Translations under genes and position numbers: made by a program
Part shown: positions 17,112-27,180 of the stretch, piece by piece
How positions within the stretch are numbered: the first letter of the stretch is position 1
Layout of the letters: every line of letters begins with the position of its first letter
Notes under the pieces: model-generated
What the model was told of the DNA's origin: nothing
The model's input: the letters and a program-made list of their open reading frames with translations, nothing else
Databases searched by the model: none
Assembly (NCBI GenBank): GCA_029863525.1
Contig: JAOTVL010000026.1
Coordinates: 1-35,157, forward strand
Reading direction: 5' to 3'
DNA: 35,157 nucleotides
From: Gemmatimonadota bacterium
GTDB taxonomy: Bacteria > Gemmatimonadota > Gemmatimonadetes > Longimicrobiales > Gaopeijiaceae

Positions 17112-20100
17112 TGGCCGACTCACCGTTGCCGGTCGATTCCGAAGTCGTCGACGGCGCGCCCATGCCGGCGGAGGAGACGCCCGCGAAGCGTCCGTGGAAC
17201 TGGCGACGAACCGTGGTGCGCGTGCGCAGATTCGTGCGCAGGAGCTTCTGGAGTCTCGTCCTCCTTCTCGTCGCGGTCGTTGCGCTCGCTTCGCAGACCG
17301 GCCGAGGGCAGGACATCGTCCTCCGGGCGGCCCTGAACGAAGTGCGCTCGTCGTTGGCGGGTGAATTGCGTATCGACGGGATCCGGAGCGGCACGCTTCT
17401 GACGGGCGCGACCCTGAGCGGTGTGCGCCTCGATGCTGCGGGCGGCAGTCCCTTCCTGCATGCGGACTCCGTCGTGCTTCGTTACTCACTTCTTTCCGCG
17501 CTCATCGGCGGTTCCCCGATTCGTTCCACCACGCTGTGGGGAGCCGAGGTGGTGGTGTCGAGGTTCTCGGACGACGAGCCGGTCAACGTGTCCTTGCTGC
17601 TGACCCAGGGAGACAGCGCCTCGTCATCGAGGAGCCGCCGCCCCATGCGTCTCGGGCACTTCGGCATTCGGGAGGGCCGCGCGCTCATTCTCTCTCCCGC
17701 GGACGCCGGCCAAGCGGCCGACACCATGGGACCCGAAGGTGAACCCCTGAAACGCCTCACGTTCGAAGAGCTCGATCTCGACGTGGAGAACGCGGTCTTG
17801 GGGCCGGGCGCGGGGGTGCTGTTCGAGGCCCGCTTGGCGTCCCTCTCGTCCCGTATCGGAATACTCGATGAGCCGATCCAGATCCGTGAGGTGTTCGGCA
17901 CGGTCACCTTCGGTGAGCAGGGCATACGGATCGACGATACGGCGTTCCGGCTCCCCGGGTCTCTGCTCGAGGGCGATCTGCGGGTCGGTCCCCGCAACCC
18001 GGGACAGGCGTGGACCTTCGAAGCCGAGCTGCGCACGCGCGGCTGGGCCGACCTGGCAGACGTCGGGTGGCTCGATCCGCGGATTCCGGAAGGGCGTTTC
18101 CGGGGCGGGGTCACCATCGGCGTGGACGACCGGGTGTCCATGGAGCTCGATGGCCTCCAGGTGGAGTTGGAGGCGAGCGACCTGATCTTCGACGGACGAG
18201 CCGCGTTCACGGACGTGATGATTCTCGACTCGATGGACGTGACGGCGAGCCCTGTCACGCTCGAGCGGCTCGAGCCGTGGCTCCAACGGGTTCTCCCGCT
18301 CGACGGGTGGCTGAGCGGTACGGCGATGTTCAGCGGCACGATGGACGACCTCGTGGCGTCTGGCCGCGTGACGCTCGTTCCCACTGGCTTCGGGGGGAGC
18401 GCGACGACCGCGGAATTCGACGGACGCGTGCGTCAGGGTGAGGACGGGGGGGCGCGCGGTTTCCGTGCTCGGTTGGATCCCCTCAACTACTCGATACTCG
18501 AGGCGTTTTGGCCCGAGCTCACCCTCGCGGGGACCGGGAGCGCGACGATCGAGCTCGACGGTAACCTCGATCGCGGAATGGAGATCGCAGCCGAGTTGAT
18601 GCATCGATCACCGGCGGCTGACTCGTCCGAGATCGACGCCCGCGGCTACCTCTGGCGCGGTACCGATCCGGGGAGCTGGATCACGGATCTGACGCTCGAC
18701 CTGCACCCTCTCTCCGTCGCTTCCTTGGCCCCGCTGGCTCCGGATCTCGGTCTGAGTGGATCGGTGGCCGGACCGGCCAGGGTGCAGGGTCGATTGAGCG
18801 ACATGAACATCGCCGGTGAGCTGGTCACGACCTTCGGCAGGGTCGACCTGGACAGTCGCTTCAATCTCCGCGCGCCGGCCTCGAACTACCGGGTCGCGCT
18901 CGCGGCCGACTCCTTCCCGCTGTCCAGGCTGTCCGAGCGACTACCCCGCCGCACGCTCTGGACTGGTGCACTCACCGTGGAAGGATCCGGGTTCTCTCTC
19001 GATTCGGCGGACGTGGCGGTCACGGTGGCCGCTCGCGATTCGCGTGTCGGCACGGTGCGCGTAGATACGGTCGCCGCCGCGGCGCGCGTCGCCGCCGGTG
19101 TGCTGATCACGGACTCGATTCGAGCCCGCGTAGGGGGCATCGACGTGGAGGGTCGGGGACGGTTCGGTCTGGCGCCGGGGCGGTGGGGGGCTTCGAATTT
19201 CGAGTTTTCGGGAGCGTCGCTCGTTGGACTTCGCGCCCTGGTCATGGGCGTGCCGGACACCATTTTGGTGAGTGACGGTCTCAGCGAGCTCGACCGCGAG
19301 CTACTGCGGGTCCAGGGCATCGACCCCGACACGTTGCCGACGAGTCGTGACGTACGCTTCGACGGTCAGATCAGTGGGTCGGCCAGCCTGAGTGGCTCCC
19401 TCGACAACGTGGACGTAGGCCTGATTGCGGATGTCGTCGGCGGCGCGTATCAGCAGAACCAGGTCGACTCGGCTCGTGTCGCGTTCATTGCCACCCGGCT
19501 TCCGGCGACGCTGGGCGAGTGGCAGATCGGCGCCACCGCCACGGGCATCGTCTTCGACGGGCGCGAGTTCGCCCGCGGCGGGTTCGAGGCCGACATGTTC
19601 GAGCGCGCAGGGGACGGTCGAATCGAGATCGTTCGACGACCGGGTGAGGAGTACCGAGCGTCGGGGGCATTCTCGCTCGACTCGATCGGCGGCACGGTTT
19701 CCCTCGTCGATGCGTCGATGCGCGTCGACGACGAGCACTGGCTGCTGACGCGCGCTGGACCCATCGAATGGGGGAACGCCTCGCTGACCGTGGACAGCGT
19801 CGAGATCGCGCGGGCTGGTGTCGATCCGATGCGGCTGGTGGTCGATGGCGATCTCGTTCGGGCGGGTCAAAGCGATTTTCGTGTGCTCGTGCGCGGACTC
19901 CACGCCGAGCAGCTGCTGCACGTCGCGCAGATCACGGACTACTCCGTGGGCGGCCACGTCGACGCCGATCTGTCCGTACGTGGCACCTCGAGGGCCCCGG
20001 TCATCGAGGGGGCCTTTTCGATTCTCGGACCACGATACGGCACGCTGGAGCTCACGCGACTCGAGGGAAGTCTCGCGTACGAAGACCAGTCGGCCGTGGT

Positions 20101-21691
20101 CGAAGTCCAGGGGTGGGACCGGGTGCGACGGGTGGTCACGGGCTCGGGCACGCTACCGCTCGATCTCGGATTCGTCGGGGTCGAGCAGCGGGTGCTGGAC
20201 AGCCCCATGGACCTCCGGTTGGCCACGGACTCGCTCGATGCTGCGATTGCGCTTTCCTACCTGAGTTCGTTTGACGGTGTGCTGGGGACGGTCTCCGGGG
20301 AGGTGGTGATCGGAGGGACTCCTCGACAGCCGGAGCCCGACGGGACGATCACGCTGCGAGACGGGGCCTGGTCGATCGAAGCGATCGGTGTGCGCCACAC
20401 GGGTGTCGGGGGAGAGCTTCGCCTCCGCCCGGATCGGACGGTGGACGTACAGCTGTCTGCCCGGGCGCCCGGGAGATCCGACGTCACCGGTACCGTGACG
20501 CTAGAGCCGGTCACGGATCCCGAGCTCGATCTGGCGTTCACCTTCGATCGGTTCCTCGCGGTTTCGCGGGCGGACATCGAGGGGTTCGTGAGCGGCGGCT
20601 TCCAACTCACGGGGACCTACACGAGGCCGGTCGCGAGCGGTGCGTTGACGGTCGACGAGGCGGCGATCTTCGTCGACGAGCTGCAGCGAGCTGCGAACGT
20701 CGTGGACCTCAGCGATCCCTTCCTCTTCGACCTGGGGCTCGCCGTCGACACGACCGCGCTCGTGTCCCAGCCGCTGTTCGCCGGTCTGCGAAATCCGTTC
20801 TTCGACAACCTCCGCGTCAACGTCGACCTGTCGGTTCCGAGGGGATCCTGGCTCCGGTCCATCGATACCAACGTCGAGATGAGCGGCGACCTTCTGGTCG
20901 TGTACGACCGTTCCGCCGGAGACTTCGTCCTCATCGGCGAGCTTCAGGCCATCCGGGGTTCACACAGGGTGCTCGGGCGCACGTTCGGACTCGACGGCGG
21001 TCGGGTCGGCTTCATCGGTCGGCCGGGACTCAACCCCGATCTCGACATCGAGGCCTCCACTCGGATCCGAAGTCCGGGCGAAGCCCCGATCCGCATCGAC
21101 GCCCGCGTCACGGGTACGCTCGTCCAACCGGTGGTGACCCTGTCGAGCGAGGAGGCCGGATTGGCGGAGGAAGATCTCATTTCGTACCTGATCTTCGGCC
21201 AACCGAGTGGAGCCCTCGGAGGGACCCGAGCGGCCGGCCGCATCCAGGACGTGAATGCGGTCTCGTCCGCCATCCAAGGGGGCGTCACCTTCATCGGGGG
21301 TGCCTTCGCCAACCAACTCGGGGCCGTGATCGCCGAGGAGTTCGCGCTCGACTATGTATCGGTCCAACAGGTGGGGGGTACACAGACCCTCGGCGCGCAG
21401 TTCGTTGCCGACGCGCAGGTCGAGCTCGGGCGTTACCTAGGCGACGACGTCTTCGTGATCGTCGTGCTGCGCCCCTTCGATGCGGGGCCCCAGGACCAGA
21501 ACAACGTGGCCGGACTGAGGGTAGAAGTCGCTCTGACGGACAATTACAACGTCGAGTTGTTCCGCGAGGATCGATTCCTCCGGAGCGGGAGCACGGGGCT
21601 CCGGAGCTCGTCGACACTCATCGACGATGAGCGGGTCCTCGGCGTCTTCCTGTTCCGCGAGTGGGGGTACAGTCCCACTCGGGACCGGTAG
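17111..21691 (+). CDS. tamB: TamB-like translocation/assembly or lipid-transport protein
   Basis: A 1526-residue AsmA/TamB-type protein that likely spans the periplasm. A basic cytoplasmic start is followed by one membrane anchor (about 44-61, FWSLVLLLVAVVALAS). A very long run of beta-rich repeats follows, expected to fold as a hydrophobic groove. The TamB (DUF490) domain is at the C-terminus, with the characteristic EEDLISYLIFGQPSG near 1351-1365 and a final barrel-like segment. The ATG overlaps the stop of the Omp85 gene (TGATG), a strong sign of a functional TamA-TamB pair. Family members are implicated in autotransporter assembly and bulk phospholipid transport; which applies here is open. 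It ends the long operon. Confidence 0.93.
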   Translation: MADSPLPVDSEVVDGAPMPAEETPAKRPWNWRRTVVRVRRFVRRSFWSLVLLLVAVVALASQTGRGQDIVLRAALNEVRSSLAGELRIDGIRSGTLLTGATLSGVRLDAAGGSPFLHADSVVLRYSLLSALIGGSPIRSTTLWGAEVVVSRFSDDEPVNVSLLLTQGDSASSSRSRRPMRLGHFGIREGRALILSPADAGQAADTMGPEGEPLKRLTFEELDLDVENAVLGPGAGVLFEARLASLSSRIGILDEPIQIREVFGTVTFGEQGIRIDDTAFRLPGSLLEGDLRVGPRNPGQAWTFEAELRTRGWADLADVGWLDPRIPEGRFRGGVTIGVDDRVSMELDGLQVELEASDLIFDGRAAFTDVMILDSMDVTASPVTLERLEPWLQRVLPLDGWLSGTAMFSGTMDDLVASGRVTLVPTGFGGSATTAEFDGRVRQGEDGGARGFRARLDPLNYSILEAFWPELTLAGTGSATIELDGNLDRGMEIAAELMHRSPAADSSEIDARGYLWRGTDPGSWITDLTLDLHPLSVASLAPLAPDLGLSGSVAGPARVQGRLSDMNIAGELVTTFGRVDLDSRFNLRAPASNYRVALAADSFPLSRLSERLPRRTLWTGALTVEGSGFSLDSADVAVTVAARDSRVGTVRVDTVAAAARVAAGVLITDSIRARVGGIDVEGRGRFGLAPGRWGASNFEFSGASLVGLRALVMGVPDTILVSDGLSELDRELLRVQGIDPDTLPTSRDVRFDGQISGSASLSGSLDNVDVGLIADVVGGAYQQNQVDSARVAFIATRLPATLGEWQIGATATGIVFDGREFARGGFEADMFERAGDGRIEIVRRPGEEYRASGAFSLDSIGGTVSLVDASMRVDDEHWLLTRAGPIEWGNASLTVDSVEIARAGVDPMRLVVDGDLVRAGQSDFRVLVRGLHAEQLLHVAQITDYSVGGHVDADLSVRGTSRAPVIEGAFSILGPRYGTLELTRLEGSLAYEDQSAVVEVQGWDRVRRVVTGSGTLPLDLGFVGVEQRVLDSPMDLRLATDSLDAAIALSYLSSFDGVLGTVSGEVVIGGTPRQPEPDGTITLRDGAWSIEAIGVRHTGVGGELRLRPDRTVDVQLSARAPGRSDVTGTVTLEPVTDPELDLAFTFDRFLAVSRADIEGFVSGGFQLTGTYTRPVASGALTVDEAAIFVDELQRAANVVDLSDPFLFDLGLAVDTTALVSQPLFAGLRNPFFDNLRVNVDLSVPRGSWLRSIDTNVEMSGDLLVVYDRSAGDFVLIGELQAIRGSHRVLGRTFGLDGGRVGFIGRPGLNPDLDIEASTRIRSPGEAPIRIDARVTGTLVQPVVTLSSEEAGLAEEDLISYLIFGQPSGALGGTRAAGRIQDVNAVSSAIQGGVTFIGGAFANQLGAVIAEEFALDYVSVQQVGGTQTLGAQFVADAQVELGRYLGDDVFVIVVLRPFDAGPQDQNNVAGLRVEVALTDNYNVELFREDRFLRSGSTGLRSSSTLIDDERVLGVFLFREWGYSPTRDR

Positions 21692-21755
21692 TCGTCTCGG
21701 ATCGGCCCAACCGGTCGACAGCAAAACAACACCACTCCTGTAAGGGGTTTGAACG

Positions 21756-22601
21756 ATGCAGATCGCCAAGGTCTTTGGACTCATGACCGCCATGACGCTG
21801 ATGCTCGTCGCGTTCGGGCAGTACATGGGAGGCTCGGCCGGCGCCGCCTTCGCTTTCGTCATCGCGATGGCGATGAATTTCGGTACGTACTGGTTCAGCG
21901 ATCGTGCGGTCCTGCGAATGTACAAGGCACAGATCATCGGACCGGAGGATGCGCCCGACCTGCATGGAATGGTGGACCGGCTGCGGCAGAACGCCGGCCT
22001 TCCCATGCCCACGGTCGCGATCGCTCCCCAGCAGCAGCCCAACGCGTTCGCAACGGGGCGCAACGCGGAGCACGCGGTGGTGTGCGTCACGCTCGGGCTC
22101 ATGAATACGTTGGACACGCGGGAGCTCGAAGGCGTAATCGCTCACGAGTTGGCACACATCAAGCACCGGCACATGCTCGTCGGGACGCTGGCCGCCGCCA
22201 TGGCAGGTGCGATTGGTCTGTTCGCTTCGATCGTGCGGTGGGGGTTCATTCTGGGCACCGGCCGTGACGACGACCGTGGGAACCCGATCGCGCTCCTCGC
22301 CATGGCGCTCGTCGCGCCCATCGCGGCCATGATCGTTCAGATGGCGATCAGCCGGCAAAACGAATTCCAGGCCGACGCCACGGCCGCGCGCATCGCGGGT
22401 GACAAGCAGGGTCTCGCGAGCGCGCTACGCCGGATCGAGGCCGTCGCGCAGCGCGTTCCGATGGCCGTGAACCCGGCCGGCGCCCACATGGCGATCATCA
22501 ACCCGTTCTCGGGTGGGTCTCGGGTTCCGTTTGCGAAGCTCTTCTCGACGCACCCACCGACGGAAGAACGCATCGCCAGGTTGGCTGAGGTTGAGCTCTG
22601 A
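21756..22601 (+). CDS. htpX: M48 membrane protease HtpX
   Basis: A 281-residue zinc protease of the inner membrane that degrades misfolded membrane proteins. Two N-terminal helices (about 7-22, 28-45), then the catalytic HELAH (H130, E131, H134), two further helices (about 143-165, 178-198), and the third zinc ligand E203 in NEFQADATAA. The ending STHPPTEERIARL is the family C-terminus. AAGGGG lies ten bases before the ATG. It follows TamB after 64 bases with no clear terminator, so it may be read through or have its own promoter. A terminator follows at 22635. Confidence 0.96.
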   Translation: MQIAKVFGLMTAMTLMLVAFGQYMGGSAGAAFAFVIAMAMNFGTYWFSDRAVLRMYKAQIIGPEDAPDLHGMVDRLRQNAGLPMPTVAIAPQQQPNAFATGRNAEHAVVCVTLGLMNTLDTRELEGVIAHELAHIKHRHMLVGTLAAAMAGAIGLFASIVRWGFILGTGRDDDRGNPIALLAMALVAPIAAMIVQMAISRQNEFQADATAARIAGDKQGLASALRRIEAVAQRVPMAVNPAGAHMAIINPFSGGSRVPFAKLFSTHPPTEERIARLAEVEL

Positions 22602-22634
22602 CGGTCTCGGAGTTCACTGCCGTTCCGCGTGTGA

Positions 22635-22664
22635 CGGGTCGGGCGAGCTCGCCCGGCCCGTTTT
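22635..22664 (+). terminator. Rho-independent terminator after htpX
   Basis: A 26-base GC-rich stem-loop at 22635-22660 pairs over about ten positions with one G-T wobble around a GAGCTC loop, followed directly by TTTT and a T-rich CGTTTC. It lies 34 bases after the htpX stop and before the uvrA promoter. Confidence 0.8.
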
Positions 22665-22681
22665 CGTTTCCACCCGCGGGT

Positions 22682-22711
22682 TTGAGCCCTACGTGCTTCT
22701 CTGATTAGAAT
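22682..22711 (+). promoter_or_regulatory. uvrA promoter with near-leaderless start
   Basis: TTGAGC (22682-22687), an 18-base spacer and TAGAAT (22706-22711) make a good sigma-70-like promoter. The -10 ends eight bases before the uvrA ATG, so the mRNA would start about two bases before the codon. No Shine-Dalgarno sequence fits. Confidence 0.6.
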
Positions 22712-22719
22712 TCCGGGCT

Positions 22720-25700
22720 ATGCCTACACCCAGCACCACTTCGTCCGAGAAGACGGCCCCGAAGAGCGGTTCGTCCTCCCGCCTGCCCGCTGACACAGGC
22801 GGTCAGCACGAGAGGCTGGTCGTGCACGGAGCGCGCGAGCACAATCTGAAGAACGTGCACGTGGAGCTTCCGCGGGAACGGCTCGTGGTGATCACGGGGC
22901 TCTCAGGCTCGGGGAAGTCGTCGCTCGCGTTCGACACGATCTACGCGGAAGGACAGCGTCGATACGTCGAATCGCTGTCGGCCTACGCGCGCCAGTTCCT
23001 CGGGCTCATGGAGAAACCGGACGTCGACTCGATCGAGGGTCTATCGCCGGCGATCTCGATCGAGCAAAAGACCGTCAGCCGGAATCCGCGCTCGACCGTG
23101 GGCACGGTCACCGAGATCTACGATTACCTCCGGCTCCTGTGGGCCCGGGTCGGCACCCCCCACTGTCCGTCGTGCGGTGAGCCCGTCATACGCCAGTCGG
23201 CGACCCAGATTGTCGATCGCCTGCTCCTCATCGGCGAAGACACCCGCGTCGAAATCCTCGCGCCGTTGGTTCGGGGCCGAAAAGGGGAGTTCCGCGACCT
23301 GTTCGAGAAGTCGAGGAAAGAAGGGTTCATCCGGGCTCGAGTAGACGGGGAGACGTACGACCTTACCGAGCCACCTTCACTGAATCGCTACGAGAACCAC
23401 GACATCGCCGTCGTGGTTGATCGACTGGTGATCCGGGAGAAGGACCGGGACCGGCTCGCCGACTCGGTGGAGACCGCACTCCGTGCCGGCGACGGCGTGA
23501 TCGAAGTGCTCGAGCACGGGAGGGGAAAGACCAAAGACGACCCGGTGCCACACGTCTTCAGCGAGCACTATGCCTGCACGAACTGTGGCACCAACCTCGC
23601 CGAGCTCGAGCCGCGGCAGTTCTCCTTCAACTCGCCGTATGGGGCGTGTGAGGAGTGCGACGGACTCGGGACGCGGAAGGAGGTCAACCCTCAGCTCCTG
23701 ACGGCGGACCCCAGCGTCTCGATTCTCGAGGGTGTGATCCTGCCCTGGGGCGACCCGTCCGGACACCTGCGGAAGTCCGTGATCGCGGGCCTGGCAGAGG
23801 CGTACGAGTTCGACGCCAACACGCCTTGGGGGGAGCTCGACGAAGACGTTCGCCACGCCATTCTTCACGGCTCCCAGGGGATGAAGATCCGCTTCCCCTA
23901 CAAGGCGGGAAAGGCCGGCGGACACTACGAAGACCACTGGGAGGGTGTGCTCGCCAACGTGCAACGTCGATACCGAGAGACTGGCTCCGAGCGCGTGCGG
24001 ACCCAGCTCGAGGAGTACATGTCGACGCTCCCGTGCACGGCGTGCAGCGGGAGCCGTCTCAACGACTCGTCGCGCGCGGTCACGATCGCGGGATTGTCGT
24101 TGGGCGACATCGTCGAGATGTCGATTGCCGAGGCAACCGGATTCTTCCAGTCGCTCGCGATCGACGACACGATGGTATCGATCGACCTGGCGGTCGGCTC
24201 CGGAGACGGCGACGATGGCGGAAGCGGGCACTCGACCAACGGGTCGCGCGGGATCCACCACGCTCCGCTCCCCGCCAAGATCGCCGGGCCGATCCTCAAG
24301 GAGGTCGGAGAGCGACTTCGCTTCCTGCGCGACGTCGGTCTCGACTATCTGACGCTCGGTCGCTCAGCGGGCTCGCTTTCGGGCGGTGAGGCCCAGCGGA
24401 TTCGGCTGGCGACGCAGATTGGAAGCCGGTTGGTCGGGGTCCTCTACATTCTCGACGAACCTTCGATCGGGCTCCACCAGCGCGACAACGGCCGGCTCCT
24501 TTCTACGCTCGAGCGTCTGCGCGACCTGGGCAACACGGTCCTCGTCGTGGAGCACGACGAAGACACCATCCGCATGGCCGACTACGTCGTCGATCTCGGC
24601 CCCGGTGCTGGAAGACACGGCGGCGAGGTGGTGGTGGCGGGCACGTACGAAGACGTCGTGGCGTCGGAGCGGTCCCTGACCGGGGCGTACCTCAGGGGGG
24701 ATCGAGAGATCGTGGTGCCTCAGGAACGGCGTCCGGTCGACCCCGACCGCGCGGTGGTCGTCCGGGGCGCGACGGGCCACAACCTGCAAAGGGTCGAGGC
24801 GCGCTTTCCGCTCGGTGTGTTCCTCTGTGTGACCGGTGTGAGCGGGTCGGGCAAGTCGACGCTCGTGAACTCGACGCTCTATCACCAATTGGCCCGGCAC
24901 TTCTACCGGAGCAAGGTCGTGGCGGCGCCCCACGAGGCGATCGAGGGCTTGGAGCATCTCGACAAGGTGATCGACGTCGACCAGTCGCCGATCGGGCGGA
25001 CACCACGCTCCAACCCGGCGACGTATACGGGCCTCTTCACGCCGATCCGCGACCTCTTCGCCAACCTGCCCGAGTCGCAGATGCGCGGATACGACCCGGG
25101 CCGCTTCTCATTCAACGTGAAGGGTGGTCGGTGCGAGGCATGCTCCGGCGACGGGCTCGTGAAGATCGAGATGCACTTCCTCCCGGACGTCTACGTGCCC
25201 TGCGACGTGTGCCGAGGCCGTCGATATAATCGTGAAACGCTCGACGTCTACTACAAGGGCAAGAACATCGCCGACGTCTTGGACATGACCGTCGAAGACG
25301 CGCTCGACTTTTTCGACGCCGTCCCGCGGATCAAGGCGAAGCTCCAGACCCTCCACGACGTCGGGCTCGGCTACATCCACCTCGGGCAGTCGGCGACGAC
25401 CCTTTCGGGCGGTGAAGCACAGCGAGTAAAGCTCGCGACCGAGCTTTCGAAGCGCTCCACGGGCAACACCATCTACATCCTCGACGAGCCCACGACCGGG
25501 TTGCACTTCGAGGACGTACGGGTCCTGCTGGACGTGCTGCACCGACTCGTCGACCTCGGCAACACAGTGGTCGTGATCGAGCACAACCTGCACGTCGTGA
25601 AGACGGCGGACTGGGTCATCGATCTCGGGCCGGAGGGCGGTGCGGAGGGCGGACGTATCGTCGTGGAGGGAACGCCCGAGACGGTCGCGGCGTTCGAAGG

Positions 25701-25740
25701 ATCGTACACAGGTGAGCACCTCGCGACCCTATTGCGCTGA
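22720..25740 (+). CDS. uvrA: Excinuclease ABC subunit UvrA
   Basis: The damage-recognition ATPase of nucleotide excision repair, 1006 residues. Both ABC modules are complete. The first has Walker [10 protein letters not shown] (60-68), [12 protein letters not shown] and [15 protein letters not shown]; the second has [21 protein letters not shown] and [15 protein letters not shown]. Zinc sites are CTNCG...CEECDGLG and CEACSGDG...CDVCRGRR. The protein is longer than the usual 940 residues because of a Ser/Thr/Pro-rich N-terminal extension (about 1-28) and a Gly/Asp/Ser-rich insertion after SIDLAVG (about 491-511) before the first signature motif. ATG at 22720. It is the only DNA repair gene in the window. 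Confidence 0.98.
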   Translation: MPTPSTTSSEKTAPKSGSSSRLPADTGGQHERLVVHGAREHNLKNVHVELPRERLVVITGLSGSGKSSLAFDTIYAEGQRRYVESLSAYARQFLGLMEKPDVDSIEGLSPAISIEQKTVSRNPRSTVGTVTEIYDYLRLLWARVGTPHCPSCGEPVIRQSATQIVDRLLLIGEDTRVEILAPLVRGRKGEFRDLFEKSRKEGFIRARVDGETYDLTEPPSLNRYENHDIAVVVDRLVIREKDRDRLADSVETALRAGDGVIEVLEHGRGKTKDDPVPHVFSEHYACTNCGTNLAELEPRQFSFNSPYGACEECDGLGTRKEVNPQLLTADPSVSILEGVILPWGDPSGHLRKSVIAGLAEAYEFDANTPWGELDEDVRHAILHGSQGMKIRFPYKAGKAGGHYEDHWEGVLANVQRRYRETGSERVRTQLEEYMSTLPCTACSGSRLNDSSRAVTIAGLSLGDIVEMSIAEATGFFQSLAIDDTMVSIDLAVGSGDGDDGGSGHSTNGSRGIHHAPLPAKIAGPILKEVGERLRFLRDVGLDYLTLGRSAGSLSGGEAQRIRLATQIGSRLVGVLYILDEPSIGLHQRDNGRLLSTLERLRDLGNTVLVVEHDEDTIRMADYVVDLGPGAGRHGGEVVVAGTYEDVVASERSLTGAYLRGDREIVVPQERRPVDPDRAVVVRGATGHNLQRVEARFPLGVFLCVTGVSGSGKSTLVNSTLYHQLARHFYRSKVVAAPHEAIEGLEHLDKVIDVDQSPIGRTPRSNPATYTGLFTPIRDLFANLPESQMRGYDPGRFSFNVKGGRCEACSGDGLVKIEMHFLPDVYVPCDVCRGRRYNRETLDVYYKGKNIADVLDMTVEDALDFFDAVPRIKAKLQTLHDVGLGYIHLGQSATTLSGGEAQRVKLATELSKRSTGNTIYILDEPTTGLHFEDVRVLLDVLHRLVDLGNTVVVIEHNLHVVKTADWVIDLGPEGGAEGGRIVVEGTPETVAAFEGSYTGEHLATLLR

Positions 25741-25803
25741 ACGCCGCGACGCCCGAAGGTGGCCGTCCGGTAGTGCAAGGCATCCGCCGAAGCGTTTACC
25801 TTT

Positions 25804-25873
25804 GGTTTCTGCTGGGAAACCGTGATTCCACGGTGCACGTAGGGACCTCGAAGACGTTGGCATCAAGCTGCCA
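25804..25873 (+). promoter_or_regulatory. Intergenic region with three small inverted repeats
   Basis: The 161 bases between uvrA and the YbjN-like gene hold three perfect short inverted repeats: GGTTTC/GAAACC (25804-25821), CGTG/CACG (25821-25832) and TGGCA/TGCCA (25858-25873). None has a T-run, so they are not clear terminators. They may be operator-like sites or leader structure for the YbjN-pspA pair. No convincing promoter hexamers were found. Confidence 0.3.
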
Positions 25874-25901
25874 CGCAGCCTCACAGATAACGGAGACGGC
25901 C

Positions 25902-26315
25902 ATGGTTAGCCGAGAGGATCTCGAGAGCTTCCTCATCCGAATGGACTTGGACTACGAAGAGATCAAAGAGGGGATGTTCTTGGTTCGGGGACGGAACCAC
26001 GGATTCCCGTTCGTCGTGCACCACGACGAGGCACTCTTGCTCATTCGTATGAAGCTCATGGACATGTCCGACACGAACGAGAGCAAGGAGCTCTACCGGA
26101 CACTGCTCGAGCTCAACGCCGCCGAAATCGTGCACGGCGCGTACGGAATCGAAGAGGGTGAGCTCATTCTCTCCGATACCCTCGAGCTCGAGACGCTCGA
26201 CTTTCTCGAGCTGCAGGCCTCGATGGAATCGATCGAGCTCGCGGCTGCGACTCACATGGAAACGATCCGTGACCTCGCCGGGGTGCAACCCGCGGTGAGA
26301 GGAGCGGAGGGCTAG
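25902..26315 (+). CDS. YbjN / DUF2170-like (CesT-fold) protein next to PspA
   Basis: A 137-residue acidic cytoplasmic protein. The pattern of an N-terminal helix (REDLESFLIRMDLDY), two or three strands (MFLVRGRNHGFPFVVHHDE, ALLLIRMKL) and a long helical second half fits the YbjN/type III chaperone-like fold, including the DUF2170 (YjfI) group. In E. coli YjfI sits beside the PspA paralogue YjfJ, and here pspA follows four bases after this stop, which supports the link. The ATG at 25902 has GGAG six bases upstream. A longer frame upstream exists but lacks family features. The molecular role is unknown; a regulator or chaperone of PspA is the best guess. Confidence 0.7.
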   Translation: MVSREDLESFLIRMDLDYEEIKEGMFLVRGRNHGFPFVVHHDEALLLIRMKLMDMSDTNESKELYRTLLELNAAEIVHGAYGIEEGELILSDTLELETLDFLELQASMESIELAAATHMETIRDLAGVQPAVRGAEG

Positions 26316-26318
26316 GTA

Positions 26319-27164
26319 ATGGGCATCTTCACGAAGCTGTCGACGGTCATCAAGTCGAACATCAACGACCTCATCTCTCGGGCCGAGAACCCCGAGAAGA
26401 TGCTGAACCAGATCATCCTGGACATGCGCGACCAGCTCGCGAAAGCGAAGCGAGAGGTCGCCGCGGCAATCGCCGACGAGCGCAAGCTCAAGTCGCAGTT
26501 GGACACCGAGGTCAAGCAGGCCCGGGACTGGCAGCACCGCGCGATGCTCGCGGTGAAAGAGGGTCGTGACGACCTGGCCAAGCAGGCGCTGCTACGGCAG
26601 AAGGAGCATACGGAGCGCGCTCATGTGTTGCAGTCGACCTGGGAGGCGCAGGCCGGCGAAACCGAGAAACTCAAGGGATCGCTGCGGCAGCTCAACGACA
26701 AGATCGAAGAGGCCAAGCGCAAGCGGAATCTGCTCATCGCGAAGCAGAAGCGGGCGCAGGCTCAGCGGCGCATCCACGAGACGATGTCCGGTCTGTCGGA
26801 TACATCGGCCTTCGAGGCGTTCAACCGGATGGCCGACAAGATCGAGGAAGAGGAGCGCAAGAGCATCGCGCACGCCGAGGTCAACGCGGAGCTCGGTGGC
26901 GACACGCTCGAATCGGAGTTCCTCCGCCTGGAGGCGGGCCCGGGTGGGGCGGACGTCGAGGATCAGCTTCTCGCGCTCAAGGCCGAGATGGGCCTCATCG
27001 AGGCGCCCTCGTCCGAAGCCCCTCGCCAGCTCGAGTCCGGGGAGGACGACGGCGTGGTCCAAGAGGCCGACGTCGAGGAGGCGTCGGAGGAAGACGAGCA
27101 GATCCCCGAAGCTCAGCTGCTTTCCGAGTTCGAGGAGTTGGAGGAAAAACAAGCAGAAGGCTAG
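26319..27164 (+). CDS. pspA: PspA/IM30 (ESCRT-III-like) membrane-stress protein
   Basis: A 281-residue peripheral inner-membrane protein that coats and remodels stressed membranes. It begins MGIFTKLSTVIKSNINDLI, the amphipathic helix, then ENPEKMLNQIILDM (residues 24-37), followed by a long coiled coil to about 190, the normal PspA plan. A C-terminal acidic tail (about 236-281, with many Glu and Asp) goes beyond the usual 220-230 residues and may tune polymerisation. GGAGGG lies about ten bases before the ATG. PspF, PspB and PspC are absent. The YbjN-like gene is its only operon partner here. Confidence 0.95.
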   Translation: MGIFTKLSTVIKSNINDLISRAENPEKMLNQIILDMRDQLAKAKREVAAAIADERKLKSQLDTEVKQARDWQHRAMLAVKEGRDDLAKQALLRQKEHTERAHVLQSTWEAQAGETEKLKGSLRQLNDKIEEAKRKRNLLIAKQKRAQAQRRIHETMSGLSDTSAFEAFNRMADKIEEEERKSIAHAEVNAELGGDTLESEFLRLEAGPGGADVEDQLLALKAEMGLIEAPSSEAPRQLESGEDDGVVQEADVEEASEEDEQIPEAQLLSEFEELEEKQAEG

Positions 27165-27180
27165 CGTACCTTGTAGGACT

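Noticed and set aside
22705-22722. LexA/SOS box at the uvrA promoter
   Set aside because: Only a loose TAG...CTA symmetry over the -10 is seen, matching no LexA motif I can name with confidence.
25857-25873. Sigma-54 promoter before the YbjN-pspA genes (as for pspA in E. coli)
   Set aside because: The GG and GC elements are one base too close and flanking bases match poorly; the site is better described as a TGGCA/TGCCA inverted repeat. No PspF is present.
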